NCBI RefSeq assembly: GCF_000974985.2
Contig: NZ_LAVA02000030.1
Span: 91,169-155,168, forward strand
Direction of reading: 5' to 3'
Source of the DNA: Streptomyces mangrovisoli
GTDB lineage: Bacteria > Actinomycetota > Actinomycetes > Streptomycetales > Streptomycetaceae
Length of the DNA stretch: 64,000 nucleotides
Below are positions 1 through 9,755 of the stretch, piece by piece (position 1 is the stretch's first letter; each line of letters begins with the position of its first letter). The notes under the pieces were generated by a model. The model ran no database searches. It saw only the letters and a program-made list of their open reading frames with translations, and was not told where the DNA came from. The position numbers and the translations under genes were made by a program.

Positions 1-115
1 GCTCGCCCCCGATGACGGGGGCGGCGGCACGGGCGGGGGTGGCCGCGGCCACGGGCAGCGCGGCGGCGGTCAGGCCGAGGGCGGCCCGCCGGGTGAGCCG
101 AGAGGAAGCGTGCAT
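1..115 (-). CDS. Secreted protein, N-terminal fragment
   Basis: Only the first 38 codons lie in the window; the gene continues off the left edge. It starts at ATG 115 and reads MHASSRLTRRAALGLTAAAL and onward through an Ala-rich stretch ending TPARAAAPVIGGE. A TRRAAL twin-arginine-like motif, a short hydrophobic core and an ARA-A cleavage site indicate an exported, possibly Tat-dependent, protein. The residues after the cleavage site (APVIGGE) would fit a trypsin-like protease propeptide, but too little is visible to assign a function. Confidence 0.7.
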   Translation of the reverse strand, partial: MHASSRLTRRAALGLTAAALPVAAATPARAAAPVIGGE

Positions 116-315
116 CCGGGGACCGTACACCGCGCCTGACAACGGTTTCCTGGCAGGTGACCCTCCAGGGCATATGAATGACCTGTCTTACGAAAGATTG
201 AGCACCTGTTCCGCATTCTCAGCCCTGACACATCCTTTACTCAGGTCGACGCAAAGGTTCCTCCCTAGCTTGTGAGAGCGCCCACAGCGGGCGCCAAGAA
301 CCTTCGAGGAATGTG

Positions 316-1758
316 ATGTTTGGCATCTATCTCAAGCGCGAGCTGGGGCGTCGCAAGAAGGCGGCCCTGGTCATCGCTCTGGGTCTGGCGCTCGGAATCG
401 CGCTGGTCATCACGGTCAACTCGGTGTCGGCCGGCATGAACCAGGCGCAGGACAAGGTCCTGAAGTCGCTCTACGGCCTCGGGACCGACATGACGGTGAC
501 CAAGGCACAGACGGCGCCCAAGGCGGGCAGCTCGTCCGGCCCCAACTTCAAGTTCGACGCGAAGTCGAGCAGCAAGTCGTCGCAGAGTTCCGACCGGGTG
601 ATGACACAGGGCGGTCAGGCCCTGAAGTCCTCCCTGGTCGACCAGGTCTCGGACCAGAAGGGCGTGGACAGCGCGGTCGGCGCCCTCTCCCTGAACGTCA
701 TCAAGGTCAACGGCTCGTTCACCCAGGGCAAGGCGCAGTCCTCCGGCGGCAGCAACCAGGGCGGCCCCGGCGGCGCCTCCGGCGGCAACCCGCAGGTCCA
801 GGGCGGCGGCGCCAACTTCAACGTCAACAACTACTCCGTAGCCGGCGTCGACGTCGCCGACCAGGGACTGGGCCCGCTGGCCTCCATGAAGATCACCTCC
901 GGCAAGACCTTCACCTCGGCACAGACCAACGCCAAGGTCGCGGTGGTCAGCAAGTCGTACGCCAAGAGCAAGAAGTACAAGGTCGGTTCGACCTTCAAGA
1001 TCTCCGGCACCAAGTTCACGGTCATCGGCATCGCTACGCCCAACAGCAGCGAGTCCAGCACGGACGTGTTCGTGCCGCTGAAGCAGGCGCAGACGCTCGG
1101 TGACGCCAAGAACAAGGTCACCACGATCTACGTGAAGGCCACCGACTCCAAGCAGATCTCCACCGTGAAGAAGGAGATCCAGAGCAACATCTCCGGCACC
1201 ACGGTCACCACCTCGTCCGACATGGCGTCCACCGTGTCCGGTTCGCTGTCCACGGCCTCCAACCTGGCGACCAGCGTCGGCAAGTGGCTGTCGATCGCGG
1301 TCCTCGTCGCCGCCTTCCTGGTGGCCGCGCTGCTGACCTCCTCCGCGGTCTCCCGCCGGGTGCGTGAGTTCGGCACCCTGAAGGCGCTCGGCTGGCCCAG
1401 CGGCAAGGTGACCCGGCAGGTCGTCGGCGAGTCGATGGTCAACGGCCTGATCGGCGGCGCCCTCGGCATCGGTCTCGGCCTCGCGGCGGCCTACGTGGTC
1501 ACCGCGATCAGCCCGACGCTGACCGCGCAGATCGGCAGCACCGGCGGCAGCGGTGGCGGCAACGGCTTCCCCGGTGGCGGCGGCCCCGGCCAGCAGACCG
1601 CCAACACCCTGCAGATCGCGCTCAGCGCTCCGGTCTCGGCGACCACCATCGCCCTCGCGGTGGGCCTCGCGGTCACCGGTGGCCTGATCGCCGGCGCCAT
1701 GGGCGGCTGGCGCGCCTCCCGGATGCGTCCGGCCGACGCGCTGCGCAGCGTCCAGTAG
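316..1758 (+). CDS. FtsX-family ABC transporter permease (MacB-like)
   Basis: Membrane subunit of an ABC exporter or lipoprotein/peptide-release system, working with the ATPase encoded just downstream. It has an N-terminal membrane segment (ALVIALGLALGIALVITV), a long extracytoplasmic MacB_PCD-type domain rich in Ser/Gly/Lys, then an FtsX domain with three C-terminal membrane helices (around residues 325-350, 375-400 and 445-465). The ATG at 316 is preferred because GAGGA at 306-310 lies five bases upstream; an in-frame GTG at 313 is too close to that site. A Gly-rich loop (GGSGGGNGFPGGGGPG) between the last helices is typical of Streptomyces members. The substrate cannot be told. Confidence 0.9.
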   Translation: MFGIYLKRELGRRKKAALVIALGLALGIALVITVNSVSAGMNQAQDKVLKSLYGLGTDMTVTKAQTAPKAGSSSGPNFKFDAKSSSKSSQSSDRVMTQGGQALKSSLVDQVSDQKGVDSAVGALSLNVIKVNGSFTQGKAQSSGGSNQGGPGGASGGNPQVQGGGANFNVNNYSVAGVDVADQGLGPLASMKITSGKTFTSAQTNAKVAVVSKSYAKSKKYKVGSTFKISGTKFTVIGIATPNSSESSTDVFVPLKQAQTLGDAKNKVTTIYVKATDSKQISTVKKEIQSNISGTTVTTSSDMASTVSGSLSTASNLATSVGKWLSIAVLVAAFLVAALLTSSAVSRRVREFGTLKALGWPSGKVTRQVVGESMVNGLIGGALGIGLGLAAAYVVTAISPTLTAQIGSTGGSGGGNGFPGGGGPGQQTANTLQIALSAPVSATTIALAVGLAVTGGLIAGAMGGWRASRMRPADALRSVQ

Positions 1759-1861
1759 TCACCCAGTACCGGGGCGCCGCCTCCACTCCCCCCGGGACGG
1801 CGCCCCCTTGTTCCTCTCCCCCACTGTCCTTCCGTCCCTCCCCAGCACTCACGGAGCACCC

Positions 1862-2674
<813 letters not shown>

Positions 2675-2812
2675 CCGCCGCCCACGGCGACACGTCGGCG
2701 GGACCCCCTGACCGCCGACGTCAGCCGTACGGCGGCCGGTTGGGCCGGCCGCTCTCAGCGGCACGGCGGCCAGGTCCATCGAACTGCCTCCCCGGTGGCC
2801 TGGCGGGGCCGT

Positions 2813-3805
2813 TCACCTTCCGAGTATCCGGTCGACATCGGCCAGTTGCCCGGTGGTGAGCGGCCCCTTCGCCATGGCGCCCGCGTTCTCCTCGGCCTGT
2901 GCGACGGTGCGGAAGCCGGGGATCGGCACGGTGCGCGGGCTGCGCGCCCACAGCCAGGCCAGCGCGCCCTGGGCGAGGGTACGGCCGCCGCTGGTGAGGA
3001 CCTCGCGCAGGGCGTCCACCCGGGCGAGCCAGGCGGGATCGGCGCCGGAGCCGTCGCCGAAGCCCGGCAGCCAGGCCGGGGGCGCGCTGCGGATGTCCCC
3101 GGGCTCCGGACGGGTGCCGCGCCGACCGCCGAGCAGCCCCATGGCGAGCGGGCTGCGGTCGATGCTGGCGAGGTCGAACTCCTCGCACAGCGCGAGCAGT
3201 TCGGGGGCGTCGTGGAAGACGTTGAGGGTGTGCTGGACGGCCGTGCAGTGCGGGCCCTTCGCGAACACGGCGGCACGGGCCGGGTCGTCGGTGCTCCAGG
3301 CGTAGCCGCGGATCAGCCCCTCGCGCACGAACTCCTCGCAGGTGTCGCGGAGTTCGGCCGCGCGCTCGGGGTCGGCGTCGGACAGGTGCAGCTGGTAGAG
3401 GTCGACGTGGTCGGTGTCCAGGCGGCGCAGTGAGGCGGTCAGGGCGCGGCGGGCGTGGGCCGGGGAGTCGTCGGCGCCGGTGAGGGTGCGGGTGTCGGCG
3501 TCGAAGACGTTGCCCCATTTGGTCGCGAGCACGACCTGGTCGCGGCGCTTGCCAAGCGCGCGGCCGAGAATCCGCTCGCTGTGCCCGGTGCCGTAGGTGT
3601 CGGCGGTGTCGAAGAAGGTGACGCCGAGGTCGAGGGCGCGGCGGATCGCCCGCACCGACTCCTCGTCGTCGACCTTGCCCCAGCCGAGCGGCTGCCCGTC
3701 CAAGGTCTGCCACTCACCGCCGATCGCCCAGCACCCGAAGCCGAGCGCACTCACCTCGATACCGCTGCGGCCGAGCGTCCGATGGCTCTGCGTTGTCTTC
3801 TCCAT
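2813..3805 (-). CDS. Aldo/keto reductase
   Basis: NADPH-dependent oxidoreductase with a TIM-barrel fold, 330 residues. The catalytic tetrad is recognisable: Asp and Tyr in FFDTADTYGTGHSE, Lys in VLATKWGN, and His in DLYQLHLSD. The C-terminal cofactor region has PIPGFRTVAQAEENAGA. The start is taken as the ATG at 3805 (MEKTTQSHRTLG), where family similarity begins; a 23-residue longer frame lacks family sequence. It is convergent with the ABC genes. The physiological substrate is unknown. Confidence 0.9.
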   Translation of the reverse strand: MEKTTQSHRTLGRSGIEVSALGFGCWAIGGEWQTLDGQPLGWGKVDDEESVRAIRRALDLGVTFFDTADTYGTGHSERILGRALGKRRDQVVLATKWGNVFDADTRTLTGADDSPAHARRALTASLRRLDTDHVDLYQLHLSDADPERAAELRDTCEEFVREGLIRGYAWSTDDPARAAVFAKGPHCTAVQHTLNVFHDAPELLALCEEFDLASIDRSPLAMGLLGGRRGTRPEPGDIRSAPPAWLPGFGDGSGADPAWLARVDALREVLTSGGRTLAQGALAWLWARSPRTVPIPGFRTVAQAEENAGAMAKGPLTTGQLADVDRILGR

Positions 3806-3860
3806 ACCGGAGAACGCTAGGAGTTGAAGCGCACACGAGGGCAAGCACGGTACGGGTGGC

Positions 3861-3976
3861 CGGTGTTCACGCATGCTCGGTGTTCACGCCCGCCCGGTGT
3901 TCACGCGTCCCCGGTGTCACGCCTGCCCGGTGTCACGCCTGCCCGGTGTCACGCCTGCCCGGTGTCACGCCTGCCC
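3861..3976. repeat. Tandem repeats at the 3' end of the NTF2-like gene
   Basis: Four exact 16-bp copies of GGTGTCACGCCTGCCC run from 3913 to 3976, preceded by three degenerate 17-bp units with GGTGTTCACGC from about 3861. The last unit holds the final codons and TGA stop of the minus-strand NTF2-like gene, so the array starts at that stop codon. Confidence 0.9.
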
Positions 3977-4291
3977 GGTCTCGAAGCGGGAGATCCTGCC
4001 GTCGTCCGCGACGGTGAACCGCCACTGGGTGCGCATCTCGCCCCAGGTGTCGTTGCGGTAGTGGGCGAGCAGGGCGCGCCCGCCCGAGGACTCGTTGTCG
4101 ACGTCGAGGTGCCCGTTGGAGGAGAAGATCTCCCGGTCCACCCAGTCGGCGAGGTCCCGGTCGGAGCCGTCGTCGGACATGGTCGCGCCGGGCGCGAGGA
4201 GGTCCATGAACGCGTCGCGGTCGTGCGCGTTGACGGCGGAGACGAAGGCGCGGACGGCGGGGTCGCTGAGTTTCGCGGTCTGAATCGTCAT
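3965..4291 (-). CDS. NTF2-like / SnoaL-fold small protein
   Basis: 108-residue protein beginning MTIQTAKLSDPAVRAFVSAV with the helix-then-cone layout of the NTF2/SnoaL superfamily: NAHDRDAFMDLLAP in the first helices, then strands ending WRFTVADDGRISRFETGQA. Such proteins bind small hydrophobic ligands or act as isomerases/cyclases, but no conserved catalytic Asp/His set can be fixed here. The stop codon sits inside a 16-bp tandem repeat, which suggests the 3' end has been remodelled by slippage. Confidence 0.75.
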   Translation of the reverse strand: MTIQTAKLSDPAVRAFVSAVNAHDRDAFMDLLAPGATMSDDGSDRDLADWVDREIFSSNGHLDVDNESSGGRALLAHYRNDTWGEMRTQWRFTVADDGRISRFETGQA

Positions 4292-4410
4292 GCCGGCCAG
4301 GCTCGCACCGCCCGCCACGGCACGCCACCCGAACGGCCGCCCGAACAGGCCGGTGGGGCGGGCCGGGTGCGACGGTGGAGGGGCCGGGGGACCCACCCCG
4401 CCGACCACCA

Positions 4411-4462
4411 CCCCTCTGCCCCTCTGCCCTCTGCCCCTCTGCCCCTCTGCCCCTCTGCCCCT
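4411..4462. repeat. CCCCTCTG octamer tandem repeat upstream of the DoxX gene
   Basis: About six pyrimidine-strand copies of CCCCTCTG/CCCTCTG lie immediately before the ribosome site of the DoxX-family gene. They are simple-sequence DNA, likely variable in copy number, and could alter the leader length of the downstream transcript. Confidence 0.8.
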
Positions 4463-4471
4463 GGAGCCACC

Positions 4472-5017
<546 letters not shown>

Positions 5018-5047
5018 CCCCCCGGTCGTCCATGACAGGCTGCCACC

Positions 5048-5422
5048 ATGGACGACCCCACCGACGCCGCCGTGGTACCCACACCCACACCGATCGCCGA
5101 GCCCGCACCGGACGCCCTCTGGCAGACCGTCGACGAGCTGTGGGCCTGGCTCGACGCGCACCGCGCGGTCGACGGCGCGGACGGACTCCTCCTGCGCGTC
5201 CTGAAACTCTCGGAGGAGGTCGGCGAGGTAGCCGAGGCGATCATCGGCGCGACCGGCCAGAACCCCCGCAAGGGCACCACCCACACGTGGGACGACGTCC
5301 AGTCCGAACTCTGCGACGTCGTGATCACGGCGTTGGTGGCCCTACGCACCCTCACCCCCGAAACCCGCGAGGTGTTCACCCGGCATCTGGCCGGGGTGCG
5401 GCAGCGATCGCTGGGGAGTTGA
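5048..5422 (+). CDS. MazG-like nucleotide pyrophosphohydrolase
   Basis: 124-residue all-alpha NTP pyrophosphatase-type protein, expected to hydrolyse (d)NTPs to monophosphates with Mg2+. The MazG metal-binding pattern is visible: SEEVGEVAEAII (ExxE) followed after a spacer by SELCDVVITAL (ExxD). The N-terminal 25 residues are Pro/Thr-rich linker. It is a single-domain MazG-like housekeeping form rather than full-length MazG. Confidence 0.85.
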   Translation: MDDPTDAAVVPTPTPIAEPAPDALWQTVDELWAWLDAHRAVDGADGLLLRVLKLSEEVGEVAEAIIGATGQNPRKGTTHTWDDVQSELCDVVITALVALRTLTPETREVFTRHLAGVRQRSLGS

Positions 5423-5858
5423 TGAAGCGGGAGGCAGCGGGCTGCGTCCGGGAGCGGGCAGAGCCGGGGGACGGGAGGCGGGCACGCTGCTGATCGCCTT
5501 CCTCGCGGCCGCGAGGAGGCGTTCCGTGTGGTGTCGGGCGAACGGTGTCCTTTCCGTCGGCACGTCGGCTGGTGTCGGCGACGAGCCGGGAAGGATCAGA
5601 AGTGCGGGAATGGACCTGGCCCTTCCCGGTCGCCGATCCATGATCGGCCGTCAAGTACCCCGCCGCGGTAGGGGCCATCGGTCCCTTCCCGGGCCCGCGG
5701 ATAGGGCCGAACGGCCCTTCTTCGCGCCGCTGGGCGGTGGCGGACGTTCGCCGATCATCGATCTTTACGAACCCATGACGAGCACAAAAGGTTCTGCGGA
5801 ACCCTCTCATCCGTATGCAGGTGTGTGCGGGATCCGTAGAACCGGATCAGGAGAAACG
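5423..5858. other. 436-bp gene-free region upstream of the DUF4142 gene
   Basis: No convincing gene is seen on either strand; the open frames here are Pro/Arg-rich shadows without ribosome sites. The last 100 bp are relatively AT-rich (around 5750-5830) and are the likely promoter for the DUF4142 gene. I could not assign a sigma-factor class. Confidence 0.5.
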
Positions 5859-6584
5859 GTGCTCGTTTCACGAAACGTGGCGGGATCTCTCTTTGTCGGT
5901 GGCGCGCTCAGCGTCACCCTGGGCTCCCTCCTCTACCCCGCCATGCTCGGAGTCCAGAAGGTCAACGCCGCCCCCGCGCGGGTCATCGCCACCCCGGCGA
6001 CCGGACCGCTGACGCAGGCCGACCGGGATTTCGTGGTCCAGGTGCGCTCGGCCGGACTGTGGGAGTACCCCGTCGGCCAGAGGGCCGCGAAGAAGGGGAC
6101 GACGAAGTCGGTCCGCAGCGCCGGGGAGCAACTGGTGGACGGGGACGCCTCGTTGGACGCCGCCTGCCGCAAGGTGGCCGAACAGCTGGACATCGCGCTG
6201 CCCAACCGCCCCTCGACGCAACAGCAGGGATTCGAGACCCGGTTGAGCGCGGAGAGCGGCAAGGAGTTCAACGTGGACCTGGCCACCACGGTGCGCGCGT
6301 CGAGCGGCCAGTTCCTCAACACGGTCGCGAGCGTCCGCACGACCACGAGGAACTCGCTGGTCCGCGCGCTGGCCGACCAGGTCAACGACATCGTCCTGGA
6401 CCACATCAAGGCCGTGGAGAAGACCGGCCTGGTCGACTTCGACCAGGCCCTGGCCCAGGAGACGGCCTCACCGGGCCCACCGGCCGCGGACCTGACCCCG
6501 CCCCCCGCGTCCGCGGGCGAGCCACAGGTCGTCCTCACCCCACCGGCGAACAGCACGACCTCGCCGACGCCGACGGCGGGATGA
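5859..6584 (+). CDS. DUF4142 domain exported protein
   Basis: 241-residue exported protein with a DUF4142 four-helix, ferritin-like domain. It starts at GTG 5859, with AGGAG at 5849-5853 five bases upstream. The start is followed by a signal/anchor segment (VAGSLFVGGALSVTLGSLLYPAML). The mature part contains LTQADRDFVVQVRSAGLWEYPVGQ, typical of the family, which often contains a further conserved helix with Asp/His; here IVLDHIKAVEKTGLVDF. The tail is Pro/Thr-rich. Function of DUF4142 proteins is poorly known. Confidence 0.85.
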   Translation: MLVSRNVAGSLFVGGALSVTLGSLLYPAMLGVQKVNAAPARVIATPATGPLTQADRDFVVQVRSAGLWEYPVGQRAAKKGTTKSVRSAGEQLVDGDASLDAACRKVAEQLDIALPNRPSTQQQGFETRLSAESGKEFNVDLATTVRASSGQFLNTVASVRTTTRNSLVRALADQVNDIVLDHIKAVEKTGLVDFDQALAQETASPGPPAADLTPPPASAGEPQVVLTPPANSTTSPTPTAG

Positions 6585-6745
6585 CCACCCGGGGCCGAAC
6601 CACCCACACCGACCACCCGCCGACCGGGTTCGGCCCCGGCGTGCCGCCGCCCGCGGCGGCACGCCGCTGACCCTCACCTCTCAAACCCGCGAGGCGTTCG
6701 CACGGGTCGAACCAAGGTGCGGAGGCAGTCACTGACGGAGCCGGG

Positions 6746-7066
6746 ATGACACATCTTGACTGTTGCGTCTTTACTCACATCGTTCGCGGCAGGGGCCGCC
6801 GCATCACGTATCAGAACGCCGGCGTCGACTGCGCCTTCGTCGGCGCCCTGAGCACAGGTTTCTGCAACTGGCGGATCGACTTCACCTACTCCGACGTCGA
6901 CAACCGGACCTACCGCACGTCGCGCGGCAAGGTCCACGACGAATGCAAGATCGACCCCATGCGAAACAACTCTCCACAGACGCTGCCTCGTTATGGCAAG
7001 GCGTGCGCGCACCTTTACGTCAACGGCGTGCGCCGCGTGAGCCAGTGCCACCACATCACGAAGTGA
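6746..7066 (+). CDS. Small Cys-rich hypothetical protein, signal peptide possibly frameshifted
   Basis: 106-residue frame from ATG 6746. The body (CAFVGALSTGFCNWRIDF, then ECKIDP, KACAHLY, SQCHH) has spaced cysteines as in secreted Streptomyces proteins, but the first 18 residues do not look like an export signal. One frame away, TTG 6756 opens LTVASLLTSFAAGAAAS, a good hydrophobic core with an AxA cleavage site, but that frame stops at about 6850. A frameshift near 6800 would join the two. Either this is a cytoplasmic protein or a damaged secreted one. I do not recognise the family. Confidence 0.5.
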   Translation: MTHLDCCVFTHIVRGRGRRITYQNAGVDCAFVGALSTGFCNWRIDFTYSDVDNRTYRTSRGKVHDECKIDPMRNNSPQTLPRYGKACAHLYVNGVRRVSQCHHITK

Positions 7067-7073
7067 GTACGTC

Positions 7074-7316
7074 ATGATCGAGCAGCAGCGCAAGGAAGAC
7101 GACCAGGCATGCGCCACCCGGCGGCACAGAGCCGGCCTCGCCGCTTTCCTCACCGGACTGATCGCCACGCTGGTGTTCTTCGCCGCCTGCCCGGGCCTGC
7201 CGCATGTCATCGACTGGGGCGCCATCTTCACGGCCGTGGCCGTGGGCGGGCTGTCGCGGTGGGGGTGGCTGGCGTGGATGAGGCGGGCAGCGCGCACGGC
7301 GGAGAACAGGAAGTAA
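7074..7316 (+). CDS. Small membrane protein
   Basis: 80 residues, with two hydrophobic segments (AGLAAFLTGLIATLVFFAAC and IDWGAIFTAVAVGGLSRWGWLAW) between a charged N-terminus and a basic tail. The ATG lies seven bases after the stop of the preceding Cys-rich gene, so the pair is probably one transcript, closed by the terminator at 7331. No family recognised. Confidence 0.65.
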   Translation: MIEQQRKEDDQACATRRHRAGLAAFLTGLIATLVFFAACPGLPHVIDWGAIFTAVAVGGLSRWGWLAWMRRAARTAENRK

Positions 7317-7330
7317 TAGGCCGCAACAAG

Positions 7331-7372
7331 AAGGCGCCGCCAAGGACATGGCCCGACGGCGCCTTTTGTTTG
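7331..7372 (+). terminator. Rho-independent terminator
   Basis: A nine-base-pair stem AAGGCGCCG / CGGCGCCTT with a 17-nt loop is followed by TTTTGTTTG. It lies between the small membrane protein gene and the convergent toxin gene. Confidence 0.75.
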
Positions 7373-7388
7373 CTGCTCTTCACCGCCC

Positions 7389-7742
7389 CTAATCCGTGGC
7401 CTTCGGGTGCCGGAGGCTTGCGTAGACCAGCCACACCTTGCGGCTTTCTTCGTCGACCAGGTACCAGAGTCGGCCGCCGCCGGTGATCTCGATCTGCCAT
7501 TGCGGAAGCCGCTTGCCTCTGAAAGTAACCTCTGCCAGGTCGTACTTCAGCTGATGGTGACGCTCAGTCTGCTCCACGGGACGCGGGTCGGTACGCATGT
7601 GCGCCCACGCCTTGGCCGCGTTTCCCGGAGCCTTGTTGCAGACTTCACGCCACCCCTCGACGGCCCGCGTCTCCCCGAAGCGGACGTCGTATTCTCCTCG
7701 GCCGGGAGGTGGTGCGACCCGGTCCCCCTTCTTCGGGCTCAC
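7389..7742 (-). CDS. RelE/ParE-like toxin of a toxin-antitoxin pair
   Basis: 117-residue basic protein. The C-terminal half (QWQIEITGGGRLWYLVDEES, then VWLVYASLRHPKATD) matches the RelE/ParE-type beta-sheet layout seen in actinobacterial toxins. The N-terminal part has a helix EGWREVCNKAPGNAAKAWAHM. It starts at ATG 7742, overlapping the stop of the upstream antitoxin by ATGA, so translation is coupled and antitoxin is made first. The target (mRNA at the ribosome or gyrase) cannot be decided from sequence. Confidence 0.7.
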   Translation of the reverse strand: MSPKKGDRVAPPPGRGEYDVRFGETRAVEGWREVCNKAPGNAAKAWAHMRTDPRPVEQTERHHQLKYDLAEVTFRGKRLPQWQIEITGGGRLWYLVDEESRKVWLVYASLRHPKATD

Positions 7743-8227
7743 TCGCCGGGAACCTCCGGCGGCTCGACCGGGCCGAGGTCATCGCCCTTCGGTTCGGTGA
7801 GTGCCTGGCGCAGCTCAGGGTCCGCATGGACCAGGGCTGTCGACTTCCAGGCGGCGATGACAGGAGCCAGGAGACTGACATTGTCGAGGTCGACAGCTGC
7901 GCGTGCGGTCTCCACGAACTCGACCAGGAACTCTCGCACAGCTGCATCCGGCAGGTAACGGACCCAAGGGAACGCGTCCGGGAAGACATGGGTCAGGATC
8001 TTGACTGCCTGGGGGTCGCTTTTCATCATGGCGACGAAGATGCGTGTGGTGGAGTCGACCGCCAGCACGGCTTCCTCGGCACGTGCGGCGGTGGTCAGGT
8101 ACAAGTCTTCTTCGCCACGGCGGTGCAGGCGGATACCTCGGTGAGCGTTGCTCTGCATACGCGCGATGGTGTCCGTCGGCTTCTGTAGAAGCTCCGAGAG
8201 GTTCGCTTCAACGGGCGTGGTGGTCAT
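7739..8227 (-). CDS. Phd/YefM-like antitoxin
   Basis: 162-residue first gene of the two-gene operon. The N-terminal part (NLSELLQKPTDTIARMQSN, then GIRLHRRGEEDLYLTTAARA) resembles Phd-type antitoxins that bind DNA and autoregulate. The C-terminal extension of about 100 residues (FPDAFPWVRYLPDAAVREFL and on) is longer than classical Phd and is probably the toxin-binding part. An inverted repeat overlaps the start region, fitting autorepression. Confidence 0.7.
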   Translation of the reverse strand: MTTTPVEANLSELLQKPTDTIARMQSNAHRGIRLHRRGEEDLYLTTAARAEEAVLAVDSTTRIFVAMMKSDPQAVKILTHVFPDAFPWVRYLPDAAVREFLVEFVETARAAVDLDNVSLLAPVIAAWKSTALVHADPELRQALTEPKGDDLGPVEPPEVPGE

Positions 8228-8251
8228 GACTTCAAAAGTAGTTCAGAAGTC
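8228..8251 (-). promoter_or_regulatory. Inverted repeat at the antitoxin start, candidate operator
   Basis: GACTTC at 8228-8233 and GAAGTC at 8246-8251 form an inverted repeat with a 12-bp AT-rich spacer directly in front of the antitoxin ATG. The position suits autoregulation by the toxin-antitoxin complex. Confidence 0.4.
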
Positions 8252-8373
8252 CGACAACGTCCACCGCTTTCGCGTGGCCGACAGGCGTCGAACAGGTCGA
8301 GCCCTGAGCCTTCCGAGCATCCGGGCGATCACTAGTCAGCGAAAAAACACTATGCTGACCTGCGCAAATGAGG

Positions 8374-8789
8374 AGCGGCAGACGAGTCGGGCTGTACGCC
8401 GGGTTCTGTCGCCCGGCTGCCTCGCGGCGGCCGGGGAGACGGCCATCCATCTAGGGCCGGCGTTGCCGCCGGCCTCGTGCGGTCTACCCGCGGGCTCGGG
8501 CGGGCAGCCCTCGAACGCTCGCGCAGAAGCACCGGGGTGCTTCCTTTTGACCTTGCTCCGGGTGGGGTTTACCTAGCTGCCCAGGTCGCCCTGGGCACTG
8601 GTGGTCTCTTACACCACCGTTTCACCCTTACCCGGCGCCGAAGCGCCGGGCGGTCTGTTTTCTGTGGCACTGTCCCGCGGGTCACCCCGGGTGGCCGTTA
8701 GCCATCACCCTGCCCTGTGGAGCCCGGACGTTCCTCGGGAAGCCCCTCAAGGGGACTCCACGCGGCCGTCCGCCCGGCTCGTCTGCCGT
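8374..8789 (-). ncRNA. rnpB: RNase P RNA, bacterial type A
   Basis: Catalytic RNA of RNase P, which trims tRNA 5' leaders. On the minus strand the molecule opens CGGCAGACGAGCCGGGCGG and closes with CCGACTCGTCTGCCG, forming the terminal P1 helix. Universally conserved pieces are present: GAGGAACGTCCGGGCTCC near the 5' end, GGGTGAAACGGTG and TAAACCCCACCCGGAGCAAGG in the middle, and ACAGAACCCGGCGTACA near the 3' end. Length is about 415 nt. The exact ends are estimated. The 5' end lies within the last codons of the EamA gene. Confidence 0.95.
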
Positions 8790-9679
8790 GGCGACCATGT
8801 TACCGGCCGCGCGGGGGCCTTCCGCGCCGGTCCCGCCGTGGCGAGCACCGAGCCCGCCAGGATCAGCACGAACGCCGCCAGGACGCCCGCCGTCAGCCGT
8901 TCGCCCAGGAACAGGGCGCCCGCGGCGACCGCGATCGCCGGGTTGACGTACGTGATCACCGTCGAGCGGGTCGGGCCGACCTCCTTGATCAGCTCCAGGA
9001 AGGCCACGAACGCGAGGGCCGTGCAGATGACGCCGAGGCCGGCCAGGGACGCGAGGACCGATGTCGACGGCATCTGCGCGGGCCAGGTGGCGGCCGCGGC
9101 GGGGGCGTAGACCAGGGCCGCCAGCGCCAGGCACGGGGCCGTCAGCTGGAGGGTCGGGACGTTCTTCAGGTAGCGGGCGGCTATGAGGGGGGCCGTGGCG
9201 TAGCCGACGACCGTCAGCGCCACCTCCGCCAGGGACTTCGCGTCGCCGCCGGTCAGGTGCGGGATGGTCAGGACGGCCACGCCCGCGAGGCCCAGTGCCA
9301 GGCCCGCGACGCGCCGTACGCCCAGGTGCTCCGTCGCGCCGAAGAAGCGGGACAGGACCACGCCGACGATCGGCACGCCCGCGATCAGCAGGCCCGCCGT
9401 CGAGCTGGACAGGTGCCGCTCGGCGTCCGTCAGCGTGAACCAGGGGCCGATGATCTCGATGCACGCGAACGCCAGCATCGGCGCCCAGTGCGCCCGTACC
9501 GTCCGCAGCAGGCCGCCGCCGCGCAGCGCGAACGGCAGCAGCAGGGCCGCGCCCAGGGCGCAGCGGGTGAACACCACCATCGACGGGGACAGGTCGTCCA
9601 CCGCCACCTTGATCATCAGATAGGGGATGCCCCAGACGACTCCCATCAGGGAGAAGAGGAACCAGCCGCGTGCAGTCAT
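8747..9679 (-). CDS. EamA/DMT-family transporter
   Basis: Ten-helix drug/metabolite-superfamily exporter of about 310 residues, built of two EamA repeats (GWFLFSLMGVVWGIPYLMIK at the start; GVAVLTIPHL and CTALAFVAFLELIKEVGPTR in the second half). I chose ATG 9679 (MTARGW); an in-frame GTG at 9703 would add eight residues, and neither has a clear ribosome site. It follows the AraC regulator by about 75 bp on the same strand. Its 3' end runs about 43 bp into rnpB. Confidence 0.85.
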   Translation of the reverse strand: MTARGWFLFSLMGVVWGIPYLMIKVAVDDLSPSMVVFTRCALGAALLLPFALRGGGLLRTVRAHWAPMLAFACIEIIGPWFTLTDAERHLSSSTAGLLIAGVPIVGVVLSRFFGATEHLGVRRVAGLALGLAGVAVLTIPHLTGGDAKSLAEVALTVVGYATAPLIAARYLKNVPTLQLTAPCLALAALVYAPAAAATWPAQMPSTSVLASLAGLGVICTALAFVAFLELIKEVGPTRSTVITYVNPAIAVAAGALFLGERLTAGVLAAFVLILAGSVLATAGPARKAPARPVTWSPRQTSRADGRVESP

Positions 9680-9755
9680 ATGAGTAGTTTCCGGCGGACG
9701 CACCGATGGGTCTTGAACGCCGTTGCGCTCCTCCCGCGCGACGAGGGCCCAGGCG

